A stretch of 34,220 nucleotides of DNA from DATMGU01 sp035555315 (GCA_035555315.1 DATMGU010000064.1:1-34220), one strand, 5' to 3'. Counted from the stretch's first letter, positions 1 to 8,174 are shown. Numbers and translations are program-made. Notes: generated by a model from the letters alone, not told the origin.

Positions 1-983
1 AGCGAGGTCCGCCAGCCGGCATCGCCCACATCGTCGTCATGGAAATGGATGGCGCCGTATTGCGACGGGTCCTCGGTCCAGCGATGCACGTCGCCGCGCC
101 AGTTCGAGCCGGTCATCGCCCGGGTCGGCAGGTTCACGCAGGTGCCGTGCAGCCCGGCGGGGCCGGTATCCTCCGCCGTATCGGTCCCCATCGCGCGGGA
201 GAAGTCCCAGGCTGCGACCGTCTGCGCCCCGGCGAGTGGGTCGCCTCCGCGCTGGGCGGCAAGCAGGGCGGCCAGCTCCAACGCGCCCGCGAAGATGCGG
301 GGCCGTCCGATCTTGCCGTTGTAGTGTTCCTCCGGCCCGCCGGCGCCGCGCGCCGCGGCGATCGCGACCGCGCCCGCCCCGGTGAGGCCACCCCGGCTGA
401 GCCCATCGCCGATAAGCGGCGCGGAGCGCTCTGCCTGCTCCTGCCGGTCCAGGCGCGGCTTGTGCGGCAGCTGGCCCAGATGCAGCCGGCCCGCCGGATC
501 GATCACGCAGGCGATGCTGTGCCAGGCCCGCTCGGTCAGTGTCACGCCGGTCCGCAACGTCTGCGTGCCGGCCGGGGTGGTCAGGCGGCAGAACGCGCCA
601 AGCGGCCCGACCCCGAGAGTCAACGATCCGGCGGCGCCGGTCCAGCAGAGCACCGCCTGCTCCCCCGCGACGAGCCGCGTCGGCCAGATCGTCGCGGCGA
701 AGGCGAGGCCGCCCGCCAGCAGGCCGCCCGCCAGCAGATCGACCTGGGGCACATCGATCCACGAACCGAGACGCAGCGGCTGCGCTTCGCCCTCATGCTC
801 GCCTTCGAGCGCCCAGGGCACCGGCACCTCGCGATAGCCGGGGCCGGCCGGGTTCGGGTCGCCACAGATCACGCGGGCTATCCGCGCGCGATAGCGGCCG
901 CCGTCGCGCACGCTGACCTTGACCTCGATCGTCTCGCCCGGACGCGCGCTCCAGCGATCGACATAGCCGGTGATGGGGAGCAT
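1..983 (-). CDS. N,N-dimethylformamidase large (beta) subunit-like protein, N-terminal part
   Basis: The reading frame is open from an ATG at 983 to the left edge, giving 327 codons, so the C-terminal part is outside the window. The start has a strong GAGGAGGT ribosome site. The protein opens GYVDRWSARPGETIEVKVS, then has GDPNPAGPGYREV, a laminin-G-like middle with EHYNGKIGRPRIF (about residues 215-230), AAWDFSRAMG, and SQYGAIHFHDDDVGDAGW near the edge. These match, in order, the N-terminal domain of the large subunit of dimethylformamidase (DmfA2 of Paracoccus), an iron-dependent amidohydrolase that splits dimethylformamide. The metal-binding catalytic domain lies beyond the window, so activity cannot be judged. 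Many family members are of unknown substrate. It is the third gene of the aminotransferase/binding-protein operon, 27 bp after the previous stop. Family assignment is firm; substrate is open. Confidence 0.85.
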   Translation of the reverse strand, partial: MLPITGYVDRWSARPGETIEVKVSVRDGGRYRARIARVICGDPNPAGPGYREVPVPWALEGEHEGEAQPLRLGSWIDVPQVDLLAGGLLAGGLAFAATIWPTRLVAGEQAVLCWTGAAGSLTLGVGPLGAFCRLTTPAGTQTLRTGVTLTERAWHSIACVIDPAGRLHLGQLPHKPRLDRQEQAERSAPLIGDGLSRGGLTGAGAVAIAAARGAGGPEEHYNGKIGRPRIFAGALELAALLAAQRGGDPLAGAQTVAAWDFSRAMGTDTAEDTGPAGLHGTCVNLPTRAMTGSNWRGDVHRWTEDPSQYGAIHFHDDDVGDAGWRTS

Positions 984-1010
984 CGGACCTCCTCGGCAGG
1001 CCGCCCGGCC

Positions 1011-2621
1011 TCAGGCCCGGCGGACGTTCCAGAACAGCGGCAGGCCCTTCAGTACACCGGTCAGGCTCTTGTTATAGGCGGTCGGCTGATAGAACAGGCC
1101 GAGGGGGACATAGGGCGTATCGATGAAGGCCTGGCGCTGCATCCGCACGCCGATCTCCTTCTGGGCGGCCTCGTCCGGCGCGTCGAACCAGGCATCGCGC
1201 AGCCGCTCCAATTCGGGGCTGGTGGACCAGCCGAAGGTCGCCTTGTCGCCGCTGCCGCGCAAGAAGTTGTGCGCGGACGGGTTCAGGTGGGTGACCCCCG
1301 CCGAATAGGTGCAGTACACATTGTATCCACCCTTGTCCGGCGTATTGCGGTTGCCCATCCGGGTCAGCATGGAGCCCCAGTCCATCATCACGTAGTCCAG
1401 GTTCATGCCCAGCTTGCGGAACATGTCCGCCGCCACTTCGCTCATCGCGTTGATGGCGGGGAAGTCGGACGGCGCCATCATCAGCACCGGCTCTCCCTTG
1501 TATCCGGCCTCCTGCAGCGCTTTGCGGGACTCCTCGATGCCGCGGGACCCGGCCAGCGCCGCGATGCCGTCGGTATTCGCCATCACGCCGCCGGGAGCGA
1601 AGAAGCCGATGGCGTCGCGCCACATGCTCGGATCGTCGCCGGCGATGGCGGTCATGTAGTCGCGCTGGCGCACCGCCCCCAGCACGGCGCGGCGGATCGC
1701 CGGATTGTCGAAGGGCGGCTGCGTATGGTTGAAGCGCAGCACGCCGACATTGCCGAAGGGATCGAGCACCTCCACCTTCAGGTTTTGGTTGCGCCGGAGC
1801 GTCGGCAGCAGGTCGAAGATGGGCTGGTCCCACCAATCTATCTCATTCCGCTGCAGGGCGGCCGCGGCGGTGGCGGGATCGGGGATCACCTGCCACTCGA
1901 CCCGGTCGAAATACGCCACCTTCGGTCCGGCGAGCAGGCTGGGCACGCCCTCCGCGCGCGGGGCGTAGCCGGCGAATTTCTCGTAGACGAGGCGGGAGCC
2001 GGGCGCATACTGATCGGCCCGGAAGCGGAAGGGACCGCTGCCGATGATCTCCTTTACCGGGTGCGTGCTGTCGGTCATGGCCAGCCGCTCGGGCATGATG
2101 AAGGCGACGATCGCGCCGACCTTGCCCAGCGCATCCGGCAGCATCGGGAAAGGCCGCTTCAGCCGCCAGAGCAAGGTGCGGTCGTCCGGCGCCGACAGCT
2201 CGTCGACCACCAGCATCAGCGAATTGCCGAACGCATCGCGCGAGGCCCAGCGGCGCAGGCTCGCCACCACGTCGCGGGCGCGCACCGGTTCGTTGTCGTG
2301 GAACTTCAGCCCCTCGCGCAGGGTCATGGTCCACAGCTTGCCGTCGTTCTCCACCGTGTGCCCGGCCAGCATCTGCGGCTGCATCTTCCCCGCCTCGTCC
2401 ACACCGTAGAGCGTGTCGAAGACCAGGAAGCCATGATTGCGGTTGACCAGGCCCGTCGTGATGATCGGGTCGAGGATGGCCGCGTCGGCCTGCGGCACGA
2501 AGCGCAGCGTGCGTTCGGCGGTGCTCTGCGCGCGTGAGATCATCGGGGCGGCCAGGGACGACCCCAGGACGGCACCGACTCCGGCGCCCAGCGTGGAACG
2601 AAGCAGGTCACGGCGATGCAT
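1011..2621 (-). CDS. ABC transporter solute-binding protein, family 5 (peptide/nickel type), Tat-exported
   Basis: A 536-residue periplasmic binding protein of the SBP_bac_5 (DppA/OppA-like) family. The N-terminus MHRRDLLRSTLGAG, followed by a hydrophobic stretch and a likely cut near SRAQS, is a twin-arginine signal peptide. Family features in order are: LDPIITTGLVNRNHGFLVFDTLYG, the W-MTLREGLKFHDNEPVRARDV block (about residues 105-125), and the IGSGPFRF motif in the middle. Start at 2621 is chosen because it begins the signal peptide, has GAGGAG upstream, and overlaps the end of the aminotransferase by 14 nt; a longer frame upstream lies inside that gene. No cognate permease or ATPase genes are next to it, so it may feed a transporter encoded elsewhere or beyond the left edge. 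Ligand unknown; the neighbouring dimethylformamidase-like gene suggests an amide or peptide-like compound. Confidence 0.9.
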   Translation of the reverse strand: MHRRDLLRSTLGAGVGAVLGSSLAAPMISRAQSTAERTLRFVPQADAAILDPIITTGLVNRNHGFLVFDTLYGVDEAGKMQPQMLAGHTVENDGKLWTMTLREGLKFHDNEPVRARDVVASLRRWASRDAFGNSLMLVVDELSAPDDRTLLWRLKRPFPMLPDALGKVGAIVAFIMPERLAMTDSTHPVKEIIGSGPFRFRADQYAPGSRLVYEKFAGYAPRAEGVPSLLAGPKVAYFDRVEWQVIPDPATAAAALQRNEIDWWDQPIFDLLPTLRRNQNLKVEVLDPFGNVGVLRFNHTQPPFDNPAIRRAVLGAVRQRDYMTAIAGDDPSMWRDAIGFFAPGGVMANTDGIAALAGSRGIEESRKALQEAGYKGEPVLMMAPSDFPAINAMSEVAADMFRKLGMNLDYVMMDWGSMLTRMGNRNTPDKGGYNVYCTYSAGVTHLNPSAHNFLRGSGDKATFGWSTSPELERLRDAWFDAPDEAAQKEIGVRMQRQAFIDTPYVPLGLFYQPTAYNKSLTGVLKGLPLFWNVRRA

Positions 2622-4065
2622 GGAGGGTCTCCTCGGGCGCGAACGGCGATGCGGACACGGATGCTGGGGCGGGAGCCGCGGCGGTGCGATCGTGCCCCAG
2701 GCCATCCTCGACGGCGCGGAGCGTGCGGGCGAACAGATCCAGCGCCTCGTCGATCCCGGCCTCGTCGATGATCAGCGGCGGGCAGAAACCGATCGTGTCG
2801 CCCATCGCGCGGATGATCAAGCCGTTCGCCAGGGCCTGCGCGTCGATGCGGGCGCCCAGCTTCAGCGCGGGGTCGAAGGCGGTGCGCGTCGCCGGATCGG
2901 CGACCAGTTCCACGCCATACATCAGCCCTTCGCCGCGCACCTGGCCGACGATGTTCGACCGCGCCGCGATCGCGTCCAGCCCGGAGCGCAGCCGCGCGCC
3001 CATCCGGCGCACATGGGCGACCACGTCCATCTCCGCATAGATCCGCAGCGTTTCGAGCGCGACGGCGACCCCGACCGGGTGCCCGGAATTGGTGAAACCG
3101 TGGCCGAACAGCTCGCCCCCGGCGTTCATCCGGGTCAACGCGTCGCGCACCGGCCGGCCGAGCAGCACGGCGGAGATCGGGAAGTAGGAGGAAGACAGCC
3201 CCTTGGCCATCGCCATCATGTCGGGCCGCATGCCCACGGTCTGGCAGCCGAACCAGTTGCCGGTGCGCCCGAAGCCGCATACCACCTCGTCCGCCAGCAC
3301 CAGGATGTCATGGCGGCGCAGCACCGCTTCGATCTTGGCGAAATAGCCGGGTGGCGGCACCACGACGCCGCCGCCGGCATTGATCGGTTCGGCGATGAAG
3401 GCGGCGATCGTGTCGGCGCCCTCGGTCCGGATCATCGTTTCCAGTTCCGTGGCCAGCCGGGTGGTGAAATCGTCCTCCGTCTCGCCCGGCCGCAGGCCGT
3501 GATAGGCGTCCGGGCAGAGCGTGTGCAGGAAGCCGGGCAGCGGCAGCCCGAATTCGCGGTGCATGCGGGGGAGGCCGCACATCGAGGCGGCGACGATGGT
3601 GGAGCCGTGGAAACCCCGGTCGCGGGCGATGATCTTGCGCTTGCCCGGCTTGCCGCGGGCGGCGTGATAGACCCAGGCGAGCTTCACCATCGTCTCCGTG
3701 GCCTCGGAGCCGGAGGTGGCGAAATAGGCCTGCGCGTCCGGGATCGGCGATAGGGCGACCAGCTGTTCCGCCAGGTCGATCGTCGTGTCCGGGGTCTTGT
3801 GGTTGAAGGTGTGGTAGAAGCCGAACTTGTCGTAGGCCGCCGCCGCGGCGGCCTTCAGCCGCGCTTCGGAAAAGCCGAGCGAGGTGCACCACAGGCCGGC
3901 CATCGCCTCCAGATAGCGCTTGCCCTGCGTGTCATAGACATGAATGCCCTCGCCCCGCGTCATGATGAGCGGTCCGGTTTCTGCATGCGCCGTTGGGTTG
4001 GTCTGCGAGTGCAGATGGAACAGCACGTCGCGCGCTTCGGCGGAGTTGGGTCCAGGATGCGGCAT
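2608..4065 (-). CDS. Class-III pyridoxal-phosphate aminotransferase (omega-aminotransferase type)
   Basis: A 485-residue fold-type I PLP enzyme. Visible are SGSEATET (residues 118-125, phosphate binding), RDRGFHGST (149-156), LADEVVCGFGRTG (257-269, with the pyridine-nitrogen Asp at 259) and MAMAKGLSSSYFPISAV with the Schiff-base lysine at 288. These are the hallmarks of omega-amino-acid:pyruvate or putrescine-type aminotransferases; the exact amine cannot be read from sequence. The C-terminal 30 residues are Ala/Pro-rich and look like an added tail. Start at 4065 (MPHPGPNSAEARD) is preferred over the longer frame to 4194 because the latter would run through the operator palindrome and because AGGGGAG lies upstream of 4065. 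It is the first gene of the leftward operon; its stop overlaps the next start (14 nt), suggesting translational coupling. Probably repressed by the divergent GntR protein. Confidence 0.92.
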   Translation of the reverse strand: MPHPGPNSAEARDVLFHLHSQTNPTAHAETGPLIMTRGEGIHVYDTQGKRYLEAMAGLWCTSLGFSEARLKAAAAAAYDKFGFYHTFNHKTPDTTIDLAEQLVALSPIPDAQAYFATSGSEATETMVKLAWVYHAARGKPGKRKIIARDRGFHGSTIVAASMCGLPRMHREFGLPLPGFLHTLCPDAYHGLRPGETEDDFTTRLATELETMIRTEGADTIAAFIAEPINAGGGVVVPPPGYFAKIEAVLRRHDILVLADEVVCGFGRTGNWFGCQTVGMRPDMMAMAKGLSSSYFPISAVLLGRPVRDALTRMNAGGELFGHGFTNSGHPVGVAVALETLRIYAEMDVVAHVRRMGARLRSGLDAIAARSNIVGQVRGEGLMYGVELVADPATRTAFDPALKLGARIDAQALANGLIIRAMGDTIGFCPPLIIDEAGIDEALDLFARTLRAVEDGLGHDRTAAAPAPASVSASPFAPEETLHASP

Positions 4066-4106
4066 GTGACGGCGGCTCCCCTGCGCGTGGTCTGCCGCGT
4101 GGCGGC

Positions 4107-4155
4107 CGGCCTCGATATTGGTCATGCCAATTTGGTCTGACCAATATCGAGGCCG
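4107..4155. promoter_or_regulatory. Large inverted repeat with two GntR/FadR-type operator-like sites
   Basis: Perfect 18-nt arms CGGCCTCGATATTGGTCA (4107-4124) and its reverse complement (4138-4155) flank a 13-nt centre. Within it TGGTCTGACCA (4133-4143) fits the FadR-subfamily consensus TNGTNNNACNA exactly, and TGGTCATGCCA (4119-4129) fits with one mismatch. The site sits 41 bp before the aminotransferase start and 47 bp before the divergent GntR gene, as expected for an operator controlling both directions. It is too far from any stop to be a terminator and lacks a T-run. Confidence 0.75.
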
Positions 4156-4202
4156 CATTGCCGGCTTGTCAAACCTAAAAGAGTGGTGGTTCAAGGTGGG
4201 CT

Positions 4203-4925
4203 ATGTTGCCTGCCCCGCCCAATCCCCCATCCCGCAGCTTCGAGATCGTCGCTCGGCAGATCGCCGCGATGGTTCAGGCCCAATACGGCATCGGCGAGCG
4301 TCTGCCCGCGGAGCGGGACATGGCGCGGATGTTCGGCGTCTCCCGCCCGACCATCCGCGAGGCTCTGCTATCGCTGCAGATGGCCGGCATGCTGCAGGTG
4401 CGCAACAACAGCGGCGCCTATGTCGTCAGCCGCCATGAGCTGCCGGAAATGCAGGCGCTGGAGGGGTTCGGCCCCTTCGAAAACCTGCAGGCCAGGCTCA
4501 TGATCGAGCCGCAGATCGCCGCGCTGGCCGCCCAGCACGCTTCGGCGGTAAAGCTCGCGGACCTCGCCGACTCCCTGGCGGCGATGCGGCGGGAGCATGC
4601 GTTGGGCAACGAGGCCGACATCGCCGACCATCGATTCCATATCCTGCTTGCCGAAGCGACGGGCAATGGCGTGCTGGTCTCGATCTGCGACTCGCTGTGG
4701 CGCGGGCAGATCGAATCCCGGATCTGGCAGGAGATCCATACCTATATGCCGATGGAAAGCTATCGCCCGACCTGGCTGCGCGACCACGAGACGATCTTCC
4801 GAGCGGTGGAGGAGCGAAACGCGAAGAAGGCGAGCGCGGCGATGCTTCGCCATCTGCACAACATTCGTGATGCGCTGATGGTGACCACGAACGCCCGGAC
4901 GGTCGGTGCCCATCACGGGTCGTAG
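4203..4925 (+). CDS. GntR-family transcriptional regulator, FadR subfamily (FCD domain)
   Basis: A 240-residue regulator. Residues about 12-80 form the GntR winged helix, with GERLPAERDMARMFGVSRPTIREALLSLQMAGML, the most conserved part of the family. Residues about 100-225 are an all-helical FCD ligand-binding domain with the usual metal-site residues in DHRFHILLAEATGN, DHETIFRAV and RHLHNIRD. Start at 4203 has AAGGTGG seven bases upstream. The gene diverges from the aminotransferase/binding-protein/dimethylformamidase-like operon, with the palindromic operator in between, so it is probably its local repressor and also autoregulatory, responding to a carboxylate-type metabolite. That ligand class is known for FCD regulators; the specific ligand here is not known. 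Confidence 0.93.
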   Translation: MLPAPPNPPSRSFEIVARQIAAMVQAQYGIGERLPAERDMARMFGVSRPTIREALLSLQMAGMLQVRNNSGAYVVSRHELPEMQALEGFGPFENLQARLMIEPQIAALAAQHASAVKLADLADSLAAMRREHALGNEADIADHRFHILLAEATGNGVLVSICDSLWRGQIESRIWQEIHTYMPMESYRPTWLRDHETIFRAVEERNAKKASAAMLRHLHNIRDALMVTTNARTVGAHHGS

Positions 4926-4950
4926 GGGCGCCAGTTCCGTCGGATCGATC

Positions 4951-5340
4951 TCAAGCCTCCACCACGACCCCGTCCATCACGGCTTTGCGATGCAGAATGC
5001 GCAGATAAAGCCGGTCGCGGTCGGCGAGGCGGTTCGTTCGCAGGCTGACGCGCATCGCCTTGAGGCGGATCTTCAGGATGTCGGACACCTTGGTCGAGGC
5101 GAGCAGGGCGTCGATCATCTCGGCTTCGGTACCAGTATCGGTGGATGAAGCCGCCGGACCGGCGTCGTCGAGGTCCGGGATGATCGCCTCCCAGGTCGTG
5201 TTCGCCGCGCCCAGCAGGGCGACGACGCGGCGGGCGGCGGACAGCACCTCGCCGTCGTGATCCGAGCCTAGCATGCCGAGCAGCTTGCGCAGCCGGCTCC
5301 GGTCGATGGGCTTGGGTGGCTTGGTGGAGTGCGCGGTCAT
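4951..5340 (-). CDS. Conserved hypothetical protein (129 aa)
   Basis: No function recognised. Residues about 14-55 (SRLRKLLGMLGSDHDGEVLSAARRVVALL) match a helical segment that I recall from other small alphaproteobacterial and phage proteins of unknown role. The middle is Ser/Thr/Ala-rich, and the C-terminal half (KIRLKAMRVSLRTNRLADRDRLYLRILHRKAV) is basic and probably helical. No signal peptide or membrane segment. It is read leftwards 73 bp downstream of ycjF, so it could be the last gene of the ycjX-ycjF operon, and it ends 25 bp from the convergent GntR gene. Protein-like composition and the conserved N-terminal motif support a real gene. Confidence 0.7.
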   Translation of the reverse strand: MTAHSTKPPKPIDRSRLRKLLGMLGSDHDGEVLSAARRVVALLGAANTTWEAIIPDLDDAGPAASSTDTGTEAEMIDALLASTKVSDILKIRLKAMRVSLRTNRLADRDRLYLRILHRKAVMDGVVVEA

Positions 5341-5394
5341 CGACCCTAGCCTAACCGCGACAAATTACCGGCGTAAGACGTGAAAAAGCTTTTC

Positions 5395-5426
5395 GCCTCA
5401 AATCGCGGGCGCCTCAAATCGCGGGC
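5395..5426. repeat. 16-bp tandem duplication across the ycjF stop codon
   Basis: GCCTCAAATCGCGGGC occurs twice head to tail (5395-5410 and 5411-5426). The ycjF stop codon (5414-5416) lies in the second, coding-side copy; the first copy repeats the stop-codon sequence just downstream. This looks like a slippage duplication of the gene end. Confidence 0.85.
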
Positions 5427-6376
5427 TCGTCGCGGCTGCGCAGCAGGGTCGCGATGAGCCGGCGCATGGTCGGCAGGTCGTGATCGTCGAACGGCACGAC
5501 GCGGCAGAGCTGCATGGTCAACAGACCGAGCCGCACCGTGCGGCTGGCCGCGACCACGCCGCCGCCCAGCTTGCCGGCGAGTTTCTCGGCGACGGCGCCG
5601 CCCATCTGCTGCACCGCGATCTGGGTGGCGACATCGGTCGCCGCCACGATCGCGGCGCCGGTCACCAGGCTGCGCACCAGATGCAGCGATCCGGCGACCC
5701 CGGTGCGATAGCCGTAAAGCGAGGCGATCTCGCGGAGCAGCGCCACGCTGCGCCACAGCATGAGTGCCGTATCGATCAGCGCGGTCGGCGCGATGGTCGT
5801 GATCACGCCGACGGAGCCGGCGGCGCGGCCGATCGCCCGATAGGCCTCGGTGTCGATCGGCTCCAGCACCAACCGGGCGAACAAGGCGACCTGCTGGTGC
5901 GGCTGGTGGGTGTCGGAGATCTCGGCGCGGAAGCGGGCCAGGGTCGCCGCGGTTTCCGGCCGGCGCGCGAGCGTGCGGGCGAGGGTGGCCAGCGCCTCGG
6001 TCATATCCACCGCGTCGCCCTGGTCGAGGCCGATCGCGATCCGCTCGCGGGCGCGGTCGACGCTTTCCATGCGGGACAGGGTCAGGATCTCGCGGATGAT
6101 CCACCAGGCGGCGCTGCCGACCACCAGGGCGATCAGCAGGGAGAAACCACCGCCGATCCAGACATCCTCGGCGAAGGCGGTGCGCAGCAGGCCGGTGGTG
6201 TTCCAGGCCAGCAAGGCCACGACCAGCAGAGCCAGGCTGCCGAAGAACCAGCGGGCGGGGCCGCGATGCCGGGGCTTGGGCGGCGGTCCGGCCAAGGCGC
6301 CGAGCGGCTCGCCGGAGGTCGGTTGCTCGGTACCGGGCTCGAAGTGGTCGACACTCGCCCAGATGTTTCTGGTCAT
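5414..6376 (-). CDS. ycjF: YcjF-like inner-membrane protein (DUF697 / TIGR01620 family)
   Basis: A 320-residue protein. A Pro-rich cytoplasmic N-terminus (1-42) is followed by two membrane helices (about 43-60, ALLVVALLAWNT; and 75-95, GGFSLLIALVVGSAAWWII). After these come a soluble region with LARTLARRPETAATLARFRAEI and the conserved DUF697 core (about 200-300) with IAPTALIDTALMLWRSVALLREIASLYGYR and GAAIVAATDVATQIAV. In Escherichia coli ycjX and ycjF sit together in the Psp stress locus; their molecular role is unclear. The start overlaps the ycjX stop as ATGA, so the two are translationally coupled. No other psp gene is visible. The C-terminus carries a small tandem duplication at its stop. 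Confidence 0.88.
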   Translation of the reverse strand: MTRNIWASVDHFEPGTEQPTSGEPLGALAGPPPKPRHRGPARWFFGSLALLVVALLAWNTTGLLRTAFAEDVWIGGGFSLLIALVVGSAAWWIIREILTLSRMESVDRARERIAIGLDQGDAVDMTEALATLARTLARRPETAATLARFRAEISDTHQPHQQVALFARLVLEPIDTEAYRAIGRAAGSVGVITTIAPTALIDTALMLWRSVALLREIASLYGYRTGVAGSLHLVRSLVTGAAIVAATDVATQIAVQQMGGAVAEKLAGKLGGGVVAASRTVRLGLLTMQLCRVVPFDDHDLPTMRRLIATLLRSRDEPAI

Positions 6377-7815
6377 AGGAACTTGTCTCCCAGCAACGAT
6401 TGCAGCACCTCGTCCAAGCCGATATGCGGCATGCCGGTCGGCTTCGCCGGATCATGCGGCGGCGGCCGGAATTCCGGCGAGAGGTCGGGTTCCGCCTGCC
6501 AGGCCGCCGCGCTGGGCGGTGCCGCCGGCACCTCGCCGGGATAGAGCGTGCGTGGCGTGGTTTCGCCGACCAGCGTACCACGCAGCAGATCGACGCGCTG
6601 GCCATTGGCCGTTCTGGGGCCATTGGCCGACCCGGGGCTATTGGCCGAGCCGGCGGCCAGGCCATTTTTACCGAGCTCGCCGCGCCCCAGCTCGGTGCAG
6701 CGCAGGGCGGCGGCGACGCGCGTCTCCACCTGGCCGCCGGCGAAGGTGATGTCGGTGGCGCTGGGCGACAGCATGCGGCTCAGCAGCATGCGCAGATTGC
6801 CATACTGATTGGGCGTCACATGATCGGCCTTGGTGGCGACGAACAGCACCTTGTCGATCCGGCTGCCGAGCAGCGGCGCCAATAGCGTGCTGAGCAGCCC
6901 GGCGCGGCCGAACCGGAAGCTGTGCAGGATCGCCGCCAGCGCCCGGCCGGCATCCTCGAAGGCGGCTTGGCCGGAATCCAGCGCGCGCAACACGTCGACC
7001 AGCACCACCTGGCGATCGAAGCGGCGGAAATGCCGACGGTAGAAGCCTTGGACGATCTCCCGCTTATAGGCCTCGAACCGGTCGCGCATCAGCGCGTGCA
7101 GCGTGTCCGGCTGGGCCTTGGCCTCGGCGGTCAGGTCGAGCGGGCAGAACCACAGCGCCGGGGTGTCGTGGTATTCGCCGGGCAGCAGGAAACGGCCGGG
7201 CTGCACCAGGCTGAGGCCATGGCGCCGCTCCCGGCAGCGGCGCAGATAGGCGGTATAGGTCGAAGCCGCGTGCCGTGCCGTCGCCTCATCGGCCGGGCCG
7301 GTCGGCGGCAAGGTGGCGAGGAGGGCGCGCCACTCCGCCGAAAGCTCCGGCCGGGGTGGCAGGCCGGCCAGGGCCAGCGTCGCCCGCGACCAGCTTTCGA
7401 AGCTGTGGTCGAGCAGCGGCAGGTCGAGCAGCCATTCGCCGGGATAGTCGATCAGCTCGATATTGAGGGTCGCGGCATCCGCCAATTGCCGGCCGATCAG
7501 GCCGGTCGGGCGATAGCGCAGCGCCACGAGCGCCTCCGACACGTCGTCCGTGCCGGCGGGCCAAAGCCGTTCCGGCCCGGTCAGCACCGCCAGATGCTCC
7601 GCATAGGGGAATTGCTTGCGGGCGAGATGCGCGCTCGGGCGCAGCTTCGCCGCCTTGAGATCGCCATGTGCCGAGGCCGTGAAGAACGGCAGCGCCGCCC
7701 GACCCTCGCCGGCGCGCAGCAACTGGTCGATCAAGGCGGTCATGAACACCGTCTTGCCGGCGCCGCTGAGGCCCGTGACGGCAAGGCGGATCGAACGGTC
7801 CGGGATGAGATCCAT
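6373..7815 (-). CDS. ycjX: YcjX-like P-loop GTPase (DUF463 family)
   Basis: A 480-residue protein beginning MDLIPDRSIRLAVTGLSGAGKTVFMTALIDQLL with a P-loop (GLSGAGKT, residues 15-22). Further family signatures are LNIELIDYPGEWLLDLPLL, YLRRCRERRHGLSLVQPGRFLLPGE, HFRRFDRQVVLVDVLRALDSG, and KVLFVATKADHVTPNQY, where TKAD is the guanine-recognition motif. The end HIGLDEVLQSLLGDKFL is also typical. It aligns over its whole length with E. coli YcjX, a GTPase of stress-linked but poorly defined function. A short hexapeptide repeat (encoded at 6600-6653) interrupts the C-terminal part and is not a family feature. The ribosome site before 7815 is weak. It overlaps ycjF by 4 nt. Confidence 0.92.
   Translation of the reverse strand: MDLIPDRSIRLAVTGLSGAGKTVFMTALIDQLLRAGEGRAALPFFTASAHGDLKAAKLRPSAHLARKQFPYAEHLAVLTGPERLWPAGTDDVSEALVALRYRPTGLIGRQLADAATLNIELIDYPGEWLLDLPLLDHSFESWSRATLALAGLPPRPELSAEWRALLATLPPTGPADEATARHAASTYTAYLRRCRERRHGLSLVQPGRFLLPGEYHDTPALWFCPLDLTAEAKAQPDTLHALMRDRFEAYKREIVQGFYRRHFRRFDRQVVLVDVLRALDSGQAAFEDAGRALAAILHSFRFGRAGLLSTLLAPLLGSRIDKVLFVATKADHVTPNQYGNLRMLLSRMLSPSATDITFAGGQVETRVAAALRCTELGRGELGKNGLAAGSANSPGSANGPRTANGQRVDLLRGTLVGETTPRTLYPGEVPAAPPSAAAWQAEPDLSPEFRPPPHDPAKPTGMPHIGLDEVLQSLLGDKFL
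6600..6653. repeat. 18-bp tandem repeat, three copies, inside ycjX
   Basis: Three adjacent 18-bp units (6600-6617, 6618-6635, 6636-6653) share GGCCATTGGCCG or a one-base variant. They encode, on the minus strand, the hexapeptides GSANSP, GSANGP and RTANGQ. The period is a multiple of three, so copy-number change would keep the frame. Confidence 0.85.
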
Positions 7816-8074
7816 CTGTCTGCGAACGAACCTGAGCCGATGGGGATGCGGGGAGGGGGATGGCGTCTATCTCACCGTCATGTGGGGAATGCCGGGCGGA
7901 ATGCCACCCGCAGGCCATGGTCAGATCACGGGGCGTCTTCGTTCAGCCAAGCTTTTCTCGTCATACCCGCGCGCAAACGGGAGGCCGTGTCGTGGCCGGC
8001 CCGTATTCCATCCGGCACGAACACGGTAAGCCTCGGCATGGACACCCTGAGTTCACGGATATGGCGAAGGACTA
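7816..8074. other. Non-coding stretch upstream of ycjX
   Basis: No supportable gene. It must hold the ycjX promoter, but no clear -35/-10 pair stands out. It ends exactly where the inverted-repeat element begins. Confidence 0.4.
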
Positions 8075-8102
8075 GTGGATAAAATCTGACACTTGGTACC
8101 CG
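8075..8102 (+). repeat. Left terminal inverted repeat
   Basis: Begins GTGGATAAAATCTGAC and continues CTTGGT and CCCG. It matches the reverse complement of 9712-9739 at 25 of 28 positions; the mismatches are G/A, A/G and A/C. Confidence 0.75.
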
Positions 8103-8174
8103 GCGTCACAAGCCCGGTTCCGATCCCAAGCGGTCCTTCGTCGTCAGGGAGCGACCGGCCGATTTTTTCGAGGG

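Noticed and set aside
39..2537. An 832-codon open frame on the plus strand
   Set aside because: It is antisense to the dimethylformamidase-like and binding-protein genes. Its Arg/Gly/His/Gln-rich product fits no family, and such frames are common opposite GC-rich genes.
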